A DNA stretch of 64,000 bases from Rotaria socialis (Eukaryota > Rotifera > Eurotatoria > Philodinida > Philodinidae): contig CAJNYU010004544.1 of NCBI GenBank assembly GCA_905331475.1, positions 62,001-126,000 of the forward strand, given 5' to 3'. The notes beneath the pieces are model-generated. The model made no database searches. It saw nothing but the letters and a program-made list of their open reading frames with translations, and was not told the origin of the DNA. Shown here one piece after another: positions 51,401-63,413 of the stretch. The translations under genes were made by a program, and so were the position numbers. Position 1 is the first letter of the stretch; each line of letters opens with the position of its first letter.

Positions 51401-52415
51401 AAAAGAAAGGTACTGGAATATTTACTGGCATTGAATCAGAAATGAATATTAAACCGACGCATGATTCAATGAATAATATAACTAAAAAATCTAAAGATAT
51501 TAGTATGTATGATGATATTGCTGATTATATTCCGGATACAAAGAAACGTTCAACAACAAATGAACGTGAAAAAAATCACTACGATAGTGACGCTAGAAAG
51601 AAGCATTATTTTCATACAGAATCAAAATCTGTAAGAATTCTTTTTTTTTCTCAAAATCTTTATGAATTGTATGAGCATTTGTTTAGAATGATCGTAAATC
51701 TAATTTTGATGATACCGACCACGATAATACGAATGTGGCCGAATCAGTAAAAGGCTTTATACGGAATGTTCACAATAAATATAATGCTAAAAATGTATGC
51801 TATAGTTTAAGTAAATACTTAAATATAGATTTTTTTCTATATTTTTTGCTGAAAGGATGAAGAACGGGTTGCTCCATCAAGTTCAAGTAAAAGAGGTAAA
51901 AATGGGTTTCAATTAAAATTTACTGATGATTCATATGCTGAATGCTATCCTGGGTAAGAAACGAATATTTGTTTTTTGTCTCTTTACTTTTTTTTTTAAA
52001 TAGAACAATGGCTGAAGAAGATGTTAATATTGATTCTGACGATGAACCAGATCTAGATAAAATGGATATGGGCTCAAAAAAAGGTCCTATTGGTCGTTGG
52101 GATTTCGATACAGCGGAAGAATATTCAGATTATATGGGACAAAAGGAAGCAATGCCAAAAGCAGCATTTCAGTATGGTGTTAAAATGAATGATGGACGTA
52201 AAACACGACGTGGTGTTGGACCAAAAGATGACAAACAAAAATTAGAACGTGAATGGCAACAAATATCAAAGATTATTGAAAGTAAACGTAAAGGCGATCC
52301 AATTGGCAGTGCTTCGTAAGCTATTCTTTTTTTTTATCGCTGATCATTATGTCTTCGTTTGAATTTTTATTTTAGACCTGATTTATCGGCTAGTAAAAGA
52401 ACAAAAATGGCTTGA
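48463..52415 (+). CDS. IK: IK/RED splicing factor
   Basis: Eleven exons (48463-48472, 48530-48599, 48650-48778, 48829-49183, 49240-49331, 50911-51244, 51304-51630, 51687-51794, 51856-51953, 52004-52315, 52376-52415) encode 624 aa. Landmark matches to human IK: TNDDFRKLLMTP, ESKFLGGDLEHTHLVKGLDY, NELFLPHRMAYIIDL, IPTTLIRSKADCP, NDIVINKLTQILSYLR, YAECYPG, KKGPIGRWDFDT and MPKAAFQYGVKM. IK/RED is a nuclear component of the spliceosomal B complex, works with SMU1 and is also needed for mitotic progression. The long Arg-Glu/Arg-Asp repeat that gave RED its name is missing: the region after the IADYIPD motif is short and not repetitive. Intron 5 is 1579 bp, far larger than the others. The 10-base first exon is supported by phase and a GTAAGT donor. 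Identity is secure. Confidence 0.96.
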
Positions 52416-53415
52416 ATATTTTTTTTTTGTTTTTTTTGTAAATTGATTGAAAATGAGTTTTTGCACTTGCTTCATTGAAATATATACTGTCTGAACTTCG
52501 TATAGCTGAATTTTTATTTTAACTTCAATTCATAGGGATGATCGTGCAATTTTAGCTTGAATTTTTTTCTCGTTTTGTTGACATTGGATGAGTTTGTGTG
52601 ATTTTATTAGAACTAAAATTTCATTTTCTCACTAAATAGCAGTGTTTGATGCCAGAAAAGTTCTTGCTACTATTTTTAGATTGATTGATTGCAACATTTG
52701 TTTGCTATTCAGAGATTCGGTATTGAATTTATTGAATTTCTCTGTTTGTTTTTGTAAAATTGCGTTAATAGTTCATTTTATGGACATACTTACACATCAG
52801 AATCTGGTTTATTGCGATTAACTTTTTTGATGAAAGCTCAATATTTGGAAATACAGTCTTATCATAAGAATAGATAAACGAGAGCTTCGATCATTCGTTT
52901 TACACATGAAAAAGCTATTGAAAACTTTGCTTCGAAATATGTGCCCATATTCTACTGAATGATATTGTTAGTCATTTTCAACATTTGTCACTAACTGCTT
53001 TTTATATTCTTATAAAAGTACAAAATCTTGTTTGTTAAATTTTTTACAATTAATTTTCCATTTAAAAAAATACTTTCGATATGACAAGCAAGCTAAAAAT
53101 AATTTCTTTATGCGAGATAAACGAAACTATCATTATGAAAGCATGCAAAGCATTTTCTTTTTCAATGAACACAATGATATTTTATTTTAGACATTTTTAT
53201 CTAGACGACAGGAAAAAATTGTAAATAAAAATACTGTAGTTGTTAACTATCAAATTAGTTGGTGTTGTGAGAGAACCTATTTTGATATATTGGAAAATTT
53301 TATTTTTTAAATAAGAGTAGGCAGCTTATAAAAACATAAACAAAATATAAAATACAGCAACTTAATTTATCGTAGTCTACTTCAATATTATATCAAGTTT
53401 AAAAAATCATTTCGA
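52416..53415. other. Convergent intergenic spacer
   Basis: 3' flanks of IK and the SLC35G-like gene. AT-rich, nothing recognisable. Confidence 0.6.
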
Positions 53416-55312
53416 TTAGGAACTGTTTTGAGTTGTTGTTAAACTTGATGGCATCTGTAAAGTATTATTTTCATTATTAATGTTTTCTTCTGGTGTTCCA
53501 TTGGTTGATAATTTATTTTTATGCTTTTCAGCTAATAATACTTCGATACAAATGATCAAAACAGATACTAAGATCAATATACAACCTAGTCAAAATAAAA
53601 ATCATATATAAATAAATATGTGTAAATATTCAGATACGACTGTAAAAATTCTACCTATAATAATAATTAGATCACTCTTGATATGTGTGAATAGATTTTG
53701 TAAGATTAATGCAAGTATAATATCTGTTGAATAAATTAATGTTACTATTGAAGAACGTTCACGCTTTATTGCTTTTTGATTGGCAATAAAAACAAAAATC
53801 GATGCTAATCCAAGTCCAATACCAGCAAATAGTCGCCAATCATGAGGAAATGATCGGGCATCTTTTAAAACAAAATGTGTTACATAGACAAGAATCGTGG
53901 ATATAATTAATCCGAATAGTGCTGACCAAAAACATAAAACAGTATTATGTAAATGTTGAGTAGTAAAATAAATTTTATTCATCATTGATGCAATACTATA
54001 AGTAACAGCCGTACAAAGTGCAAAACTAATACCAAGAATATAATTCCATGATGATGAATAAGGGACCCAAGAAGTTTTATGATGGGTTAAATTGAATGCT
54101 GAAACCAATGGTATTCCAAATGTATTCGGTCGAATAAGAATGATAACAGCAATAAGTATTAAAATAAAAGCAATAATACGTGATATTGTAATCCGCTCAT
54201 GAAGAATAACTATTGAGAGAATAATAGTCAATATAACTTGAGTTTGTCTTATAGCTGACAGATCAGGTAATGTTATATAATAATAAGCAAGAAACGAAGT
54301 CAGTGTACCAATACCAATTAATAGAGCACGAGGAATAATTGCAATTTGATATCCATTTGATCCTAATAGATGATAACTTTTGTAGAAAGCATAGACAGAA
54401 AATGCAATGACTTGAACAAGCATTTGGAGAAAAAAACCAAAGATGAGATCGATGTTACAAAGTTTAGTTAGAAATATAATAATGCTAAACGCATAAGCTG
54501 CAAGAAACGACCAAATTACACCTGGAAGATGATCTGAATTAGTCTGATATTCATGTTGAATATTGAGAATAGCTGATGGTCTTGGAGAAGGAGAATACGC
54601 TTCAATATGCGTTTCTGATAAACGCTGAAGACGTGCTGCATTTGAACGACGTTCTGCTGCGCCAAGTGATTTGGCTTCGTATGATGTTAAACCTTCAATT
54701 AGTAGTCTTGTATTATTATTCAATGTATCTTCATCGGATTGCACTGATCGGCGTTTTATAGCTGAATCTGCCTCTTGCTACAGTACAAACAACATCGAAT
54801 ACTAAGGCAATGTTGTCTATTTTAGATCTTACCGATTCTTGTACTACTGCTTGTGGCGTAGCCAATGAATTTGTGGATTTAAGTAAATACTTGAGTTCAC
54901 TGAGAATCTGAAAATTTTGGTGTGATGAATGTGGAGTATTTTGTAAGAGTGAATTAGAATTGGTATCTTGAATTGACATATCACTAGATGGTTCAAGATG
55001 AATTATGGATTCTCGCTCGATAACAACTTCTTCATCTGTTGGAAAATTTGGAAATGCAGGTGTGACAGTTAAGTTATCATCGTTTGGTGATGGAGCAATA
55101 ATTATTGTTGAATTAATATCATGATTAGCCGATGGAATGAGTTGAGTGGAGACGTCAACGTCTGTATCTAAACCAGAGTCATTGGTTGTTGTTATATAAA
55201 ATTCCGCTTTTTCCTGAAAGAACAAAATAAAATAATTTACTTAGAAAAAATAGTTGTTTCATTGATGTACACATACTATGCTTGATGGATTCGTGTCAAT
55301 TGAACGATCCAT
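53416..55312 (-). CDS. SLC35G-like EamA-family membrane transporter
   Basis: Four exons, in coding order 55277-55312, 54833-55213, 53655-54777 and 53416-53585, encode 569 aa. The first about 235 residues are a hydrophilic, Ser/Asp/Asn-rich, probably cytosolic extension. Then come about ten hydrophobic segments in two EamA (drug/metabolite transporter) halves. The first half ends in the classic ILHERITISRIIAFILILIAVIILIRP and the second in LQNLFTHIKSDLIIIIG followed by a final membrane segment that is completed only by the last splice (ILILVSVLIICIEVLL). The C-tail is polar. SLC35G proteins are integral membrane transporters of unsettled substrate. The extension is much longer than in human SLC35G1. 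Fold is clear; subfamily fairly likely; substrate unknown. Confidence 0.86.
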
Positions 55313-57122
55313 TTGTTTTTCAAATTAGTTAGGGGAAACCTAAACGAGTCAGCATGTATTTGCTAGTAAATTAGTTTCTTGAGAAATAATACTTGCTTAT
55401 CTAAAATGGGATTCGTCGCAATAATTTTTCTTTCTTTAGTTTACTGGCCATTTAATGTGTACGTATCGCTCGAGTGAATCGTACATATTGATCATTATAG
55501 CATACGCTCATGGGTTACTTTATATATATTCCCATCACTGTATGCAAGCATAAAGTAAAAAATCAATACAAAAAGACGATAACAACATAATTAATGGCGA
55601 AGTCAGATTTACCTGTGGGGTTTTTAATGAAAACGCTTGTTTAAATAGTAGAGAAATATAGAAAAAAATGCATCCATTATATAGTTAACTAGAAGCAGAA
55701 AAAAATGAAAAAGAATATAATTAATTATCATACTAAATCGATCAGCAAGAATCTTGATAAGGCATATGTATATATATATATATATATATGTTGGTTTAAT
55801 TTATCATGAGATGAATAAAGTTTGTGCATTAAGAATAATTTTGAAAGTAAATTTCTTGGAACAGAAAGAAAAACTTTCATTGCAAGATAGACTCAATTTC
55901 TTTCATGAAAACATTAAAATATTGCCTTACTTTCTTCAATATTTCGCTTATGAAGTTTCAGAAATCTTACATCAAATCTTACTAATTTAGTAATATTTTC
56001 AATAAATTTCTATAGCAACAGCAAATACTTGAATGTTCTCTCGATACGATACTTAGATTATAGATTCGCTAAGATTACGATTCTATTTTAGATCAAACTA
56101 ACGTCACTTAACGTTTCGTTAATACCTTTTTTGTTTTTATGCATCTATTTGTTTTCTCCATTCTATGTTGAAATAAGCTTAGACGTTTATAGAAATGAAG
56201 AATACTAAAAATGCAAAGAATAAAAAGTAACCTACAAAAGTTTACTCATGATTTTCATTCTTACTTAATTTAAATTAGAACTTCTCATCTTTCTCATCGG
56301 TCATAAACTGCTAATAATAATTTAAAATGATTGATTTAGCATCAAAGGAATAACACAAAATACAGAAATGAATTGCTCTTAAAGAAATAATTGTCATACA
56401 TACGTATGTTAGTAGAAGAATATTTATACATCTGAACCCAATCATTATACGTATAAAGGATAACGATGAATTATTGATTAAAAACTCAATTTAGAGTCAT
56501 ATTGATATGATAACTAAGTGTACAGGGTAAATGAGTCGAAAACTAAACCAATACAAAATGTACATCGTAAATGCAAATAGTTTTTGCTCCCATATCGTAT
56601 CCTTGTGTTTAATATTGTATTATGTGCGTGTGTTGTGTATTTGCTTGTGTTGAGTACAGTTTGGAAGAAAATTTGCTTCGTTCCAGATTTGACTAGCTCG
56701 CACTGATTTTTTGCTGTTTTCTCGGACTAGTTTCTATATTCAATTCATAGTTTCATTACAAATCTGATTAGAAATGTAAAAATGAATATATAGCTCATCA
56801 TTGAAATCAGTTTCACTCACAGTTAACAGGTGATCAATTTTTAGATAATTCTGAAATTTTACCATGATATATCACATGTTGACAAACATTTATTATTTTG
56901 ACAACAAAACGTGTTATTCTATTTATTAGTTTTAGTTCGATTAGTTTTTCTTTCAAATGTAACAATGTGTGAATTTAAAGTGCAATTATGAAGTGATGCA
57001 ACGCAAAGTAAAATGATCTTATTTAATTTTGTATTCCTGAAATATCAAGTTATCTTGACAAGCAGACGCCCTTGTCATCCAGGATTTGTTCTTTTTCAAT
57101 AGCATTAAAGAACTACCGATGA

Positions 57123-57153
<31 letters not shown>

Positions 57154-57547
57154 TATTATTATGGCAATATTATTCAGAACAATTTTTGTCCTTCTTTTCT
57201 CATTTTTCTGTCAAACTTTCCTTTCTCGCACTCAACGGAAGGACAAATACACTCACATCTATTCATTCTTCTTTTCTCCGTTTGTGAGGACAAATATATT
57301 TATATAAAAAAATATATATATATATATGCGGTTCTGCTCGTTTCTTTCTCTCGACCGACTAACAACACACATAAAATTCTGCACTCAACTGGCAACAGGC
57401 TCGATGCAGGAAATAAGGAAAGAAATGGAGGGCAACGACGGAGAATTCTTTTTCCTTCAATCAGAATTCTTGTTGCCGTCAGTAGAACAAGCAACCAGCA
57501 GTAAAGAGAACACGGACAAGAATCTGAAAATAGAAGAGTAAAATAAA
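55313..57547. other. Divergent intergenic region
   Basis: Lies between opposed start codons of the SLC35G-like gene and the 637-aa orphan. Holds TA microsatellites (55769-55789, 57306-57327) and an ATT repeat; no gene seen. Confidence 0.6.
57122..57162. repeat. ATT trinucleotide microsatellite
   Basis: ATT units with one interruption, upstream of the orphan gene. Confidence 0.9.
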
Positions 57548-59850
57548 ATGGATGATGAAAATGCTGGTACACTGGATCAATGGTTTGATTCAACATTTAT
57601 GGTTCTTAATGAATCTTATCAACTCGATTTAAGTCGAGTTTTATCACCAGATACATGCGAGTTAGTCTATGCGCTAAGTGATTATTATATGTATGATAAT
57701 ATTGGCCTATTTATTCATTTACTTGGCTTAACTTCACACTATCTTACATCCACATCGTTTGTCTATGCTGACAATCAACTCAAACATAAACTCAATCTTC
57801 ATCTACTCATAGTCGTACGAGCAGGTAGAAAATTTTGTTAATATTTATCACCAACTCTTACTCAAAAAGATATTTCCATGCGATATCTTATAAATCAAAT
57901 TCTTTTTGCGATTACGTCTTATCTGAATTTCTTTACAGTACTATCTAATTGAAAACCGTATCTTATAAAGATAACTTGAAAGAATAGTCAAAAATGCCTA
58001 TCTGATGATGTGGCTTATTATAGCGATGAAATTATAAACTACGCATTGGATTTGCCGTTTGTAATAATAAAATCATTAGGGCTATTCTTGCTTTTCTAGT
58101 ATACTATAGAATATCTACTTATTCGTTAAACATCAGTTTATTTTTGAACATAAGATAGCTCATGCAAGCGAGTATGCGTAGGATAGATGTAAAAACAAAA
58201 TTAATTGCTACGGTTTCAGTTTCACACGCTCGTACTGTTATTAATTAAAAATGGGAAAAATGTAAAAAAAGAAAGTTTAATGAGCAGTGATCATGAATAA
58301 TTTTTCTTAAATTACCTCCTATAAAAATATTGTTTAACCTCGTCGTAGAACTCTATGACCTCCTACTGGAAAGAGAATAGAAAAAAGCGGAAAAAAAAGT
58401 TTTTACATCAACGCACTTGAAGGAAAGAAAAGCTTAAAATTGCAACTACGGAATATTGCTAATGAACTCCGTCATCTAATATTACAATTTTAATGTCATT
58501 TTTATTAGGATATGAAAGATCATCACTGGTTGAGCATCTAAAACAAGCAATGAGTAATGTACAAAGCCTACGTCAAACCGGTCAACAATATGATATTCGA
58601 CATACATTTAATTCAAATGTATTTTGTCGATCAGATGAATCGACAATATCATCTGGTCTCTGCCTATCAGATCGATTTGATGAACACGGAACGTATACAC
58701 ATATTCAAAAGCAAAATTCTTTTTCAATTATTGGTACAAGTACTGAACAGTATCTTCGAAAATTGCTTGAAGCAAAAATCAATAGCAATAATAATAATAA
58801 TGTTCATAATCATATAAATAATACAGATTGGTTGATGATGTTTATTGCAAGTAAAGCCCGTTTATTTTGTCGCCGACCAAAATTATTTGATCCTAATCGG
58901 TATCCATCACTCGAACAATGGATAATAGTTCTCAATTGTCATTGCTTAAATTTAATGGACTTTTATTTTGATGAGCCACAAGCAAATCAATTCATGTGTG
59001 ATTATCTTGATGCGCTTTCTGTGAAAGGTATATTTATAATATTTAATGAAATAATTAAAGATGATTTCTTTTGTTTTTTGCAAAGCTACATCTCTTGAAG
59101 ATAGTCATCCTTGGATGTCTGCAAGGTATTTAGCAGCACGTGAACATGCCTTACGCGTATCAGCATCATTACGTATAGTAGAGTTAACTGTCGAAACTCT
59201 AATTGTTTATAGACGAACATTTCATACATTTGGCCAAGTCGATAAAGTATTTTTTGACAATTGTACTCATATTATTGAACAAACGAGAGGCACTACAGCA
59301 ACGACACGAGTAAATATAAATGTTGGTATTGTTCAATCAGCTATTTATTTTGTTAATGCAAGTATAAAACAATTTGAAATTATTTTTGAGCCAACATTAA
59401 ATAGCGGAACACCGAATCCAGAGTAAACAATATTCGATTCTCTTGAGAAAACTATTTCAATGTGTTATTTTCTCTTTTAGAACGTCATCGTTGATAAATC
59501 AAGGGTCGATTTCGGATCGTTCATGGATAACGCGTTCTTCGTCATCATTTCCGCCGAGATCAACATCACCATCATCAAAACGTTTAAAAACTTTTGCTGA
59601 TCCATCCTATGTTAAATCCTTAGAACTTGCTCATGAACTTTTACTTTTACCTTATGCAGCTTTCACGCGCACATCTGTCTATGCTAATTCAAAATTAAAA
59701 CGTAATGCTGCTTATCTTGATTCAGTTATTGAAGAGTTAAAGAAACATCGTCTACTTATTATGGTAAGACAAGGTGTACAAATGGTTGATGGGACACGAA
59801 GGCGTGTTGACCTACTTGTTAAATGTGCTCCAATGTTCAAAGAAGATGAA

Positions 59851-59900
<50 letters not shown>

Positions 59901-60261
59901 TGATGATAATGATAAAAATGATGATGATCTTATTGAACGTTTAGGACGTTTTGGTGTTGAATATGATCGTTACATTCAAACATTAGGTACACTTGATATC
60001 GGGGAAAAATATCGTTTATCCGAACAATGTTTTGAATTGTTAAATTCACCTGACTACAAACGATATTTGACAATTGATATTGAACGAATAGCACCATTAC
60101 ATCGTTTCCAACAACAACGACAACCACATCAGCAGCAGCAGCAGCAGCAGCAGCAAGAACACCGTCAACATTCGATTCAACAAGAAGAAACAAGTGATTT
60201 ATGGGCATCATCATCGTCATTATCTAATATTAAACTTGAACCTGCTGATTTTTACGCATAA
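57548..60261 (+). CDS. Uncharacterised protein with poly-Asn and poly-Gln tracts
   Basis: Four exons, 57548-57824, 58509-59027, 59086-59422 and 59481-60261, join in phase to 637 aa. ATG at 57548 is followed by DDENAGTLDQWFDSTF. Residues 1 to about 480 look globular and helical, with segments such as FDPNRYPSLEQWIIVLNCHC, RYLAAREHALRVSASLRIV and SLELAHELLLLPYAAFTRTS. A pure AAT-encoded Asn run (about 16 residues) passes into Asp/Asn/Lys, then another helical stretch (RFGVEYDRYIQTLGTLDIGE). The tail contains a CAG-encoded Gln run and ends LEPADFYA. No signal peptide, membrane segment or catalytic motif is visible, and I do not recognise a family. Both amino-acid runs lie in expandable trinucleotide repeats. 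Intron 1 (684 bp) is unusually long for this locus. Gene reality is well supported; function unknown. Confidence 0.8.
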
Positions 60262-60543
60262 AATTTCAGAGAATTTATTTATTTTTCAGTGTCAGATGAA
60301 TTATTCATTTTTAATTAAAATAAAAAGTAAACTCAATATTTTTTCTCGATAGTATCACAGAATATTTATGAGGATTTCAAAATCGAGTACAAAAATTTGT
60401 TAGGAAAAACGTTTTATCTATTCAATTTATAACTAATAATTTAAATTAGTCTACTAGTAGTTTTCATTTAGTCGCTTTATTGTCATGTTCTAAAAAGCTT
60501 CTTATCACTTAATCATTATTTACAATTTCTTTATGCATACTAT
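60262..60543. other. 3' flank of the orphan gene
   Basis: AT-rich non-coding sequence between the stop codon and the 276-bp element. Confidence 0.6.
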
Positions 60544-60819
60544 CCCAGGTGGAACATTCTGGTCCCAGAAACAGCCGGTTCTGTGGTATTCCGGAGATTT
60601 CATGGAAGCAGTATTTCGGTGACAGGATCCGGTGACAGGATTTATCCGGTTCCGGCCGGAATCGACAGGAACCTGTCAAAACTGGTAGCCGGATACGTTT
60701 CCGGATTCCTGCATCGAATTCCGGACAATTCCCGGTGGGTTCCGGTCGGAAACAGCGAGTTTCTTGCAGGTTTTCGCAGGAAATTCACGGAATACTGCTT
60801 CAGGAATCATTGCCCTGGG
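60544..60819. mobile_element. 276-bp CCCAGG...CCTGGG non-autonomous element, copy 2
   Basis: Starts CCCAGGTGGAACATTCTGG and ends TTGCCCTGGG. The terminal CCCAGG/CCTGGG match is perfect. The interior is GC-rich against an AT-rich background and is made of short TTCCGG/CCGGAA and CAGGAA/TTCCTG units in both orientations. Its left end aligns with the element at 37921: shared CCCAGGT, CATT and CCAGAAAC at the same offsets. The 82-codon open frame across it follows this repeat pattern and is not taken as a gene. Confidence 0.65.
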
Positions 60820-63265
60820 ACCATGTAAAATTATTTAATATTAAATTAATATTTAATCCAGAAAAATATTTTTTTGCTTCATTTATCATTGTTTTCTTTT
60901 AAACAGAATTTTCGTAAGTTCATGTGCATATACTAATAAATTGAATAATATTAAGAATTTACATAAAAAATATGTAATTATTTTAATTTTTGTAGAACGA
61001 ACACTTTTTATCTATTGATTATCATTAAAATTGTTAAAAAAATCAGTGTTGAATTTATTTTTGTTCAAATAATATTATTAAAACAGATAAACAAATTGGT
61101 TCACTTCTTTCGTAGAAGATAGTGGTGTTTACATGGCATGAAACAATTCTTAAGTACAATATTTGTATTTGACATGCACACTTATGCGCTATATATGAAG
61201 AGATAATCATTATAATGTAATCGCCTTTTTAGTCATACCTATCCATCGCCGAATTGATTTTTGAATGCTCATCATCTTATGTGTCCATCGAAACTGTTTA
61301 TGAACGGAACGTAGAATATTATACGAAAACTGAGAAAATCCATAAAACGTAGAAAAAGATTTACATTACTCTATATAATGCAAAGCATATTGGATTTTCT
61401 TTTAATTTACTTTTACTCTACTTGTTGTTTGTCGTTTTTTACTTTATAAGAGTATATTTCTGTTTTAATATAACCTAAAACAATTGCTGATGGTAAACAA
61501 AATTCTTAAGTAGTATACTGTATTTTGTTACTTTAAAGAATCTTCATGTAATACAGTTATTAACGAATGCAGATAGCGCTGTATTTGAAGTAAGATATAA
61601 TGTTTTAAATTTTACATTAATGATAAGCCCATTTTCATTTACTTTACTGTGCAAATTAGAAAAATAATGTTTGAACGATTAACTCGTAACTTCATTATAA
61701 TTGCAACAGATACGTCAGCTACGTAGATCAGTATCCACATTTGTGTCTTATTTTATCCTATGGCTCAGTATTTTCAGGATTTTAATTATGATCAATTACA
61801 TTTTTGTAATAATGAAGTGTTGACATATGCCGTAGTTCAACATAGTTTGGCAAAAATAAGTATATTATAAGAGAAATGATACACAGAAAAGAATTTACAG
61901 TTATTATGCAGTTTCAAAAATAAATAGATATATATAAATTGAAACATAAAGATCCATCTAGCAGAATATCAGCACTTATATTTCTCTTGAGATTTTTGTT
62001 TTCAAAATATTACGAATATGCATAGGATTCCAAATAAAATATATGATAAAAAATATAAATTTTTGCGAATAAATTTCCATAATGAACTCTGTAAACATTT
62101 TACTCTATTATTCGTGGTAAACATGTCAATTCAATTGCATAGTAGCATAATTAAGAGTTTCTTTCGAGAGTGAGGAGTATTCTTATGAAGACTTCGAAAA
62201 TAAAAACAAGGAAATGATATTTAAAAAAAGTACATTGACACAAATAATTTAGCTTTATTTTTATATTCATTAAGATGCATCGATTTGGCAATTTCCTATA
62301 CACATAGTACCAATAGTTATTTTCATATATAATAAGTAAAGGAGACGTTTTTGAAAAGAAAATTTAAAATTCATGTTACAATGATAAAATATCGAATTCA
62401 ACTACATTTTGTTTTTGAGAACTGCATCGTTGACATAACTCGAAGATTTATTTTTATTTCAACATAACAAAATATTCTTCTATAATCCTCTCTCGTATGG
62501 AATGTCAATTTGGTGAAAAAAATTTAACAGAAAAGACACCTAGTTCATCAGAGTTTTCATATATGTTTAATAGACATTTTTCGAGATTCATGTCTAACCT
62601 TCAATATTACTAGTTTTATCTGAGAGTATATTCTAGTTACATAGGTAAGGTATTCATCTGTTACGAATTGTCTAATAAATATGTATTAGTAATTATCAGA
62701 ATAGTTTTTTCAAGAGTAGAAGCAAAAGTGTGCTTGTACAACACAAGCAATCACTACAGAAACTGTTTTGTTTTTTTATGAAAATATTCTTCAATGTTTA
62801 CCTTTTCAAACAGTCAAGAGTCGAAGTCATTGCGACATTGCATTATTGAAACATTTGTTTTCGATGATTTTCGCGTTCCCCATTCGTTTGTTTTCTTTAC
62901 TGACATTGTCGGAAGGATCATAATTTAGATTATGTTGTACAAGAGCTTTGCTATTATCTTTTCTTCCGTTTGAATTTGATTGTGTGTTCATCGGTACTAG
63001 TAATGCTTTGATATTTCTTTCTTTTTTTAATTGTTCAACTGGTGAAAAAATAATGCTTTTGACTTAATATTCATACATTTTGTCTTGCAATAATTAGTTT
63101 GTTTTACTGAAATATAGTTTCAGTCGCAGTTCTACTTCTAGTTTTAGGTCATTTCACATGACGCTCAGTGTGACATCGACAGAAAATAGTATCTGATACT
63201 GACAGGTTTTCTCAAACGTAAAAAATCCAATCATAATGAAGTTTTCCAAAGTCTTATAGAAACGA
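60820..63265. other. AT-rich region, no gene seen
   Basis: No open frames of note, no RNA gene recognised. Confidence 0.6.
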
Positions 63266-63413
63266 CCCATGTAGACGGTGGTTGCATTATAATGTAATTA
63301 TTGGCATTATAATGCAGTATTCTCCATTATAATGTATGTTTTTCCATTATAATGCATTATAATGGAAAATAATGGCAATAATTACATGATAATGCAACCA
63401 TCGGCTACATGGG
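63266..63413. mobile_element. 148-bp palindromic MITE with CATTATAATG repeats
   Basis: Imperfect terminal inverted repeats of about 38 bp start CCCATGTAG and end CTACATGGG; the inner ends are GTAATTATTG and CAATAATTAC. The centre contains several copies of the self-complementary 10-mer CATTATAATG. The whole unit could fold into one hairpin. No coding capacity; target duplication not identified. Confidence 0.75.

Noticed and set aside
59930..60220. 96-codon minus-strand frame
   Set aside because: Antisense of the CAG repeat and flanking coding exon of the orphan gene.
60583..60828. 82-codon plus-strand frame
   Set aside because: Runs through the repeated TTCCGG core of the 276-bp element; open by composition.
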